A DNA stretch of 64,000 nucleotides from DASWJZ01 sp964440525 (GTDB lineage: Bacteria > Pseudomonadota > Alphaproteobacteria > Rhizobiales > Afifellaceae), in contig CAYTTC010000007.1 in the NCBI GenBank assembly GCA_964440525.1, positions 7,247 through 71,246 of the forward strand, read 5' to 3'. Below are positions 60,231 through 64,000 of this stretch, piece by piece. Each line of letters starts with the position of its first letter. The stretch's first letter is position 1. The position numbers and the translations under genes were made by a program. Under the pieces are notes generated by a model, which saw only the letters and a list, made by a program, of their open reading frames with translations, ran no database searches and was not told the origin of the DNA.

Positions 60231-60835
60231 CAGTGCCTCGCCTGCAAGGCGCCTTCGGCGGCGAAGGCGGCGGCGCGGACGTCGCTCTCGGTGCCCGACA
60301 GATAGACGCGGCCCGTGGCGCCCATCATGCGGTAGTCCACGACCTTGATGTCGGCTGCCTTCTCCGCCTCATTGGTCGCGAGAATGGCGTAGGCGGCCGG
60401 CTGCATCTCCATGACGAAGAGGGATTCGCCCGGCAAAAGCATCGAGCCCGACTTGTTCCGGTTGATCAGAAAGGCGTGATAATTGTCGACGCGCTTCACG
60501 ATGCGCGAGGAAAGAATTTCGGGCTGCATCGCATCGGAATCTGAAGCGCCGAGGTGGTCGAGGATGGCCTGGCCGGCTGCCTTCACCGACGCGGTCGAGC
60601 TCGAATGCAGCTCGAGATAGCCGAACTGCCGCTCGACGACGAGCAGACCCGGCTTCACGTCGACGGTTTTCACCGCAATGTCGGCGATGGTCTCGATCTC
60701 GAGTCCCGGAGCCACCTCGACGACGAGCGCCGCCATCTTCGAGCGCGGCAGAAAACCCCGGATGAACGTGCCGAGATAGCACATGGTCTTCGGCTGCAGC
60801 TGGTCGATGAAGATGTAGGAGCGGATGGTCGCCAT
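60230..60835 (-). CDS. Tandem BMC-domain shell protein (BMC-T), second
   Basis: A 201-residue two-domain shell protein. Domain one spans residues 1-97 (GFLPRSKMAALVVEVAPGLEIETIADIAVKTV) and domain two 105-195 (SGSMLLPGESLFVMEMQPAAYAILATNEAEKAADI, MMGATGRVYLSGTESDVRAA). ATG 60835 overlaps the aldehyde dehydrogenase stop by one base. The pair of BMC-T proteins in one locus suggests a shell with two kinds of trimeric tile. Confidence 0.9.
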   Translation of the reverse strand: MATIRSYIFIDQLQPKTMCYLGTFIRGFLPRSKMAALVVEVAPGLEIETIADIAVKTVDVKPGLLVVERQFGYLELHSSSTASVKAAGQAILDHLGASDSDAMQPEILSSRIVKRVDNYHAFLINRNKSGSMLLPGESLFVMEMQPAAYAILATNEAEKAADIKVVDYRMMGATGRVYLSGTESDVRAAAFAAEGALQARH

Positions 60836-62427
60836 CAGTTCGCTCCCGGCTGCCGCTCGCGCTGGATGGCGCGAAGCTCCTCGAGGATGAGCTGACGGAT
60901 CTCGGAGCGAAGGTCGTCGCTGTCGGCGTTTGCCGCCGCGGCTCCGCCGCGGGAGGGGCGACCTCCCACCCAGTCGAACGAATAGTCGATGTTGCCTTCC
61001 GGCAGGCGCGGACGGACCGGCGGCTCGGGCAAGCCCAACTCGTCGAAGTTTTCGGCCGAGAACGGTGCGTCCTTCGCGTAGGCGATCCGCGTCCACTGGA
61101 CGAGGTGTTTTGGGCCGATATTCTCGCTGACTGAGGAGCGCCCAAAGTAGCCGGTACCGACCGTCATGGTCGGTGCGAGAAACGTGTCGAAGCCGGCCGC
61201 GCCGGTCGAGCAGCCGGCATTCACCGCGATCCGGAGCACGGTCATCTCTGCGCCGAAGCGCAGGATGATGGCCGGATCCTCGGCGTGGATCGCCGCCGAA
61301 TGGCCGGCGCCCTGCCGGCGAACCATGGCGCGGCAGGCGGTCAGCGCCGCCTCGCGCGTCGCGACCTCGTAGAAGCCGAGCACCGGGCAAAGCTTTTCGC
61401 GGCTAAGCGGATAGTCGTCGCCGATCCGCTCGAGCGGAACGAGAAGCACCCGCGTTCCGCGCGGCACGCGGATCTCGGCGCTCTCCGCGATCGTCTCGGC
61501 CGGCTTGCCGAGGAGCGAGGTGTTGAATTTTCCGCCCGGAAAGAGATGGTCTTGCAGGCGGTCGCGCTCGTCGCCGGAGAGCGTGTGGCAGTGCTGCCGC
61601 TTCAGCTCCTCCGTCAAGCGGCGAGCAATCGCGGCGTGCGCGATGACAGCGGATTCGTTGGTGCAGAGGATCGAATTGTCGAAGGCCTTGGAGTCGGCAA
61701 TGAGTTTTGCCGCGCGGGCAACGTTGGCAGTCTCGTCGACGTAGGCCGGGTTGTTGCCGGGTCCGACGCCGATCGCCGGATTGCCGGACGAATAGGCGGC
61801 GCGCACCACCGGTGTTCCACCGGTCGCCAGAATCAGGTCGATGCGGTCGGACTTCATGATCGCCTCGATGATCGGCAGCGATGGATCGTCGATCACCTGG
61901 ATCACGCCGTCCGGTGCGCCGGCCTTTTCCGCGGCCTTGGCGATCAGCCGCGCGGCGTCGGAGCAGCAGGCCTTGGCGTAGGGATGGGGAGAGATGACGA
62001 TGGCGTTCCGCGTCAGGAGCGCGATGATCGCCTTGTAGAAGACCGAGCAGACCGGGTTGGTGGAGGGAGTGAGCGCAAAAATCACACCAGCCGGCTTCGG
62101 GATCTCGACGATTTTTCGATCCGCGTCGATGCGAAAATCGGTAAAATTGTCGTCGCAATAGTGCTCGAAAAGGCCGATCGAGCAGAGCTTGTTCTTGATC
62201 TCTTTGTGAGCGGGATTGCCGAATCCGGTCTCCTCGACCGCCCAATCGGCGTAGCGCCGCGCCTCGCTCGCCGCCGCCTCGGCGACGGCCTTGGCGATGG
62301 CGATCACCTCGGCGCGCGGATAGGTGGCGAATGAAGCGGCGGCCCAGCGCGCCTTCTCCACCATCTGCGCCGCTCGGCGCGGCGACAGACCGGCCTGCTC
62401 CTCGACGTTTTTCGCGGCGACCGCCAT
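60835..62427 (-). CDS. CoA-acylating aldehyde dehydrogenase of a microcompartment (PduP/EutE-like)
   Basis: A 530-residue enzyme converting an aldehyde, probably propionaldehyde, to acyl-CoA with NAD. Catalytic Cys255 is in AFDNSILCTNESAVI. The nucleotide site resembles PduP/EutE (TPSTNPVCSVFYKAIIALLTRN, ATGGTPVVRAAYSSG, IGVGPGNNPAYVD). The C-terminal ~29 residues (DLRSEIRQLILEELRAI) after a Gly/Ala/Asn linker look like an encapsulation peptide. I chose ATG 62427; GTG 62460 would add 11 residues. First gene of the minus-strand shell operon. Confidence 0.93.
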   Translation of the reverse strand: MAVAAKNVEEQAGLSPRRAAQMVEKARWAAASFATYPRAEVIAIAKAVAEAAASEARRYADWAVEETGFGNPAHKEIKNKLCSIGLFEHYCDDNFTDFRIDADRKIVEIPKPAGVIFALTPSTNPVCSVFYKAIIALLTRNAIVISPHPYAKACCSDAARLIAKAAEKAGAPDGVIQVIDDPSLPIIEAIMKSDRIDLILATGGTPVVRAAYSSGNPAIGVGPGNNPAYVDETANVARAAKLIADSKAFDNSILCTNESAVIAHAAIARRLTEELKRQHCHTLSGDERDRLQDHLFPGGKFNTSLLGKPAETIAESAEIRVPRGTRVLLVPLERIGDDYPLSREKLCPVLGFYEVATREAALTACRAMVRRQGAGHSAAIHAEDPAIILRFGAEMTVLRIAVNAGCSTGAAGFDTFLAPTMTVGTGYFGRSSVSENIGPKHLVQWTRIAYAKDAPFSAENFDELGLPEPPVRPRLPEGNIDYSFDWVGGRPSRGGAAAANADSDDLRSEIRQLILEELRAIQRERQPGAN

Positions 62428-62650
62428 ACCAGAAAAATCCCGACGCGGCCCGGCGGGCACGCGCCCGCCGCCGCAACAATTCAGCTCGATTTCACGCCAG
62501 GGAGGCTAGGGATCCCCGCCTGCGGCCGCTTGACACTGCACCGTGCATTCTTGACAGCCTCCTCAACCACGTCCGGGCGCGTCGCTTGCTCGCCGGTTCG
62601 CCCCCGTGCAACGATACGGTGATTGGTTCCGGTACCGGAGTTCCGCCGGG

Positions 62651-63715
62651 ATGGACGCGTCGATGTCGGAGATACAAGAGCCTGCGATCTTCGCCGCAAG
62701 ACACGCGCCGGGCGTGCTCGCCTCTGCCGCGACCGGCATCGTCGGCTTTATCGAAAAATATGGCGGCGACGTTGACGGCATTTTTGGTAGCGCCCGCATC
62801 GTGCCGGACATGGCCGGGTCGCCGACGCTAAAACTCAAGCTCAGCGCCTTCGTCGAACTGTTCGAGGAGTCCGCGCGCCAGACCGGCCACGACAATTTCG
62901 GCCTCTGGTTCGGCAACCAGTTCAAGCCGCGCGATCTCGGCATGTGGGGCTATGCGGCGGTCTCGGCGCCCACGCTCGGCTCGGCGCTCGAAAACCTCGT
63001 CGGCCTCTTCCGCTACCACCAGGAAAGCTCGGTCATGCGCCTGAGGCGTGGCGCCGATGGGCTCGTCCGGCTCGAGTATCAGATCGTCGCGCCGGCGATC
63101 GTGGAGCGCCGCCAGGACGCCGAGCTTTCCCTCGGCATGTTCCTGAATTTCTTCCGCGAAGCGTGCGGCGCATCCTGGGCGCCGGAAGAAGTGCATTTCG
63201 AGCACCCGAAGCCGGCAGAGGCGCGCGAGCACGAAATGGCCTTCGACGCGCCGGTCTATTTCTCGCAACCGACCAACGCGCTCTTGTTCAAGCCCGAGCT
63301 GCTCGACCGGCGCATGCCCGCGAGCGACCTCAGGCTGCTCGCCGTCATGCAGACGTGCCTGGAGCAGCTCGCTAGCGAATCCCCCTCCGAGGAGCTGGTG
63401 CTCGACCGCCTGCGCACCGCGATCCGCATGAAGCTGCCCGAGGGCTATCCTTCGCTGGAGGCGGTCGCGGAGGACCTGCACCTGCCGATCGGCGCCGTGT
63501 GCCGCGAGCTGCACGAGGCGGGCACGACCTACAAGGACGTGGTGGAAGGCGTCCGCCGCGATCTCGCGCTCGCCTACATGAAGCAGCGGCAGCTGCCATT
63601 CTCAGAAATAGCGATGCTGCTCGGCTATTCGGAGCTTTCCGCCTTTTCGCGTGCCTTCCGTCGCTGGACCGGTGCTGCGCCACGAGTGTACAGGGCGCGG
63701 GTGTTCCACGCTTAG
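62651..63715 (+). CDS. AraC-family transcriptional regulator
   Basis: A 354-residue regulator. Residues 30-215 form an N-terminal ligand-binding domain of the Arabinose_bd type found in OruR/ArgR-like AraC proteins (FVELFEESARQTGHDNFGLWFGNQF, WGYAAVSAPTLGSALENL). The C-terminal HTH_18 domain covers residues 255-350, with SEIAMLLGYSELSAFSRAFRRWTGAAPRVYR. ATG 62651 is preferred; 62606 and 62663 are alternatives. It diverges from the shell operon and is the obvious candidate to activate it in response to the amine or alcohol substrate. Confidence 0.88.
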   Translation: MDASMSEIQEPAIFAARHAPGVLASAATGIVGFIEKYGGDVDGIFGSARIVPDMAGSPTLKLKLSAFVELFEESARQTGHDNFGLWFGNQFKPRDLGMWGYAAVSAPTLGSALENLVGLFRYHQESSVMRLRRGADGLVRLEYQIVAPAIVERRQDAELSLGMFLNFFREACGASWAPEEVHFEHPKPAEAREHEMAFDAPVYFSQPTNALLFKPELLDRRMPASDLRLLAVMQTCLEQLASESPSEELVLDRLRTAIRMKLPEGYPSLEAVAEDLHLPIGAVCRELHEAGTTYKDVVEGVRRDLALAYMKQRQLPFSEIAMLLGYSELSAFSRAFRRWTGAAPRVYRARVFHA

Positions 63716-63722
63716 GCGCGAA

Positions 63723-63907
63723 CCTTCTCCCATAGGGAGAAGGTGGCTGCGATCCCCCGGTTTAACCGGGGGACGGATGAGGGGATGCGGCGAGGAAGAA
63801 TGAGGTCAAGCGGTTGCCGTCGTAACCCCTCACCCGTCGCCGGAGCCTGTCCTCGGGCCGGCCGAAGGCCGGACCCGGGGGGCGACACCCTCTCCCTATG
63901 GGAGAGG
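63723..63907. repeat. Composite palindromic repeat element, second copy
   Basis: Shares both end hairpins (CCTTCTCCC/GGGAGAAGG at 63723-63743; CCTCTCCCTATGGGAGAGG at 63889-63907) and the CCTGTCCTCGGGCCGGCC block with the element at 47638-47802. It differs by an extra hairpin at 63754-63772 (CCCCCGG, TTTAA, CCGGGGG). It fills the space between the convergent AraC and SDR genes and might serve as a bidirectional transcription end. Confidence 0.88.
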
Positions 63908-63920
63908 GGAGGCTCCCCGC

Positions 63921-64000
63921 CTAGTCCTTCAACGCCTCTAGCGATTCCGGCAGGATCTGGCCGCCGTCGACGACGATCGTCTGGCCGGTGATGTAGGCCG
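63921..64000 (-). CDS. Short-chain dehydrogenase, C-terminal fragment at window edge
   Basis: The last 25 codons of a minus-strand gene whose body lies outside the window. They read AYITGQTIVVDGGQILPESL, then EALKD and a stop. The motif YITGQTIVVDGG is the conserved C-terminal segment of classical SDR enzymes. The fragment is too short to name a substrate. Its place next to the microcompartment regulator might mean it belongs to that locus. Confidence 0.75.
   Translation of the reverse strand, partial: AYITGQTIVVDGGQILPESLEALKD

Noticed and set aside
1..64000. tRNA, rRNA, integrase or transposase genes marking an island border
   Set aside because: None could be recognised on either strand by eye, so no genomic island border is claimed. 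A tRNA covariance search would settle the tRNA question.

Overview
The window is high-GC DNA from an alphaproteobacterium, probably a member of the Hyphomicrobiales (rhizobia-like). The pointers are strong third-position GC codon use, densely packed and overlapping genes, the hut gene content, the LivKHMGF transporter, a hydantoinase AB/Mo-hydroxylase operon, and short palindromic repeats of a kind common in that order. No rRNA, tRNA, CRISPR array, integrase or transposase was recognised. Both ends cut through genes.

Layout: (1) 1-4306: 3' part of a double-domain aldehyde dehydrogenase, citrate synthase and a 3-oxoadipyl-CoA-type thiolase. (2) 4323-11234: a compact RiPP-like island. On the minus strand a 96-aa precursor made of six tandem ~15-aa modules is followed by a YcaO protein and a TfuA protein, with 8-nt spacing and a 4-nt overlap. 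Upstream are a BTAD (SARP-like)/TolB-like/TPR regulator and a divergent cytoplasmic-type subtilisin, then a small unknown protein and an XRE regulator. This is the best candidate for an undescribed system. (3) 11409-19201: the end of a decayed LacI-type regulator, then a five-gene histidine utilisation operon (hutI-H-G-U-F). A Phd/PIN toxin-antitoxin pair is spliced between hutG and hutU and overlaps the hutU start. (4) 19220-21169: a GH42 beta-galactosidase.

(5) 21415-32726: a type II secretion cluster (gspF-G-H-I-J-K-L-M, a GspC-like protein, gspD and a short prepilin peptidase) with gspE inverted in the middle. (6) 32728-35348: a fatty acid desaturase, a HupE/UreJ protein and a frameshifted small exported protein. 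(7) 35519-51744: a long plus-strand operon with hydantoinase A and B, Mo-hydroxylase FAD and fused FeS/Mo subunits, a 6-hydroxynicotinate-reductase-like protein, UPF0280 and AA_synth proteins, and a branched-chain-type ABC transporter, ending at a convergent nicotinamidase. Together they look like uptake, hydroxylation, ring reduction and ring opening of an N-heterocycle.

(8) 51786-53270: an unknown polytopic membrane protein. (9) 53281-64000: a split bacterial microcompartment (BMC) locus. An SDR, a class III aminotransferase and a small-molecule kinase lie on one side. Two tandem-BMC shell proteins, a BMC-H, a BMC-P, a 93-aa protein with a putative encapsulation peptide, a CoA-acylating aldehyde dehydrogenase and an AraC regulator lie on the other. 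The enzyme set matches the aminoacetone/1-amino-2-propanol (RMM/AUM) type known from actinobacteria. A lytic transglycosylase, a SnoaL-like protein and a ~540-bp non-coding, strongly structured stretch separate the halves.

Short palindromic repeats recur between genes and, notably, inside genes, where they encode linkers or tails.
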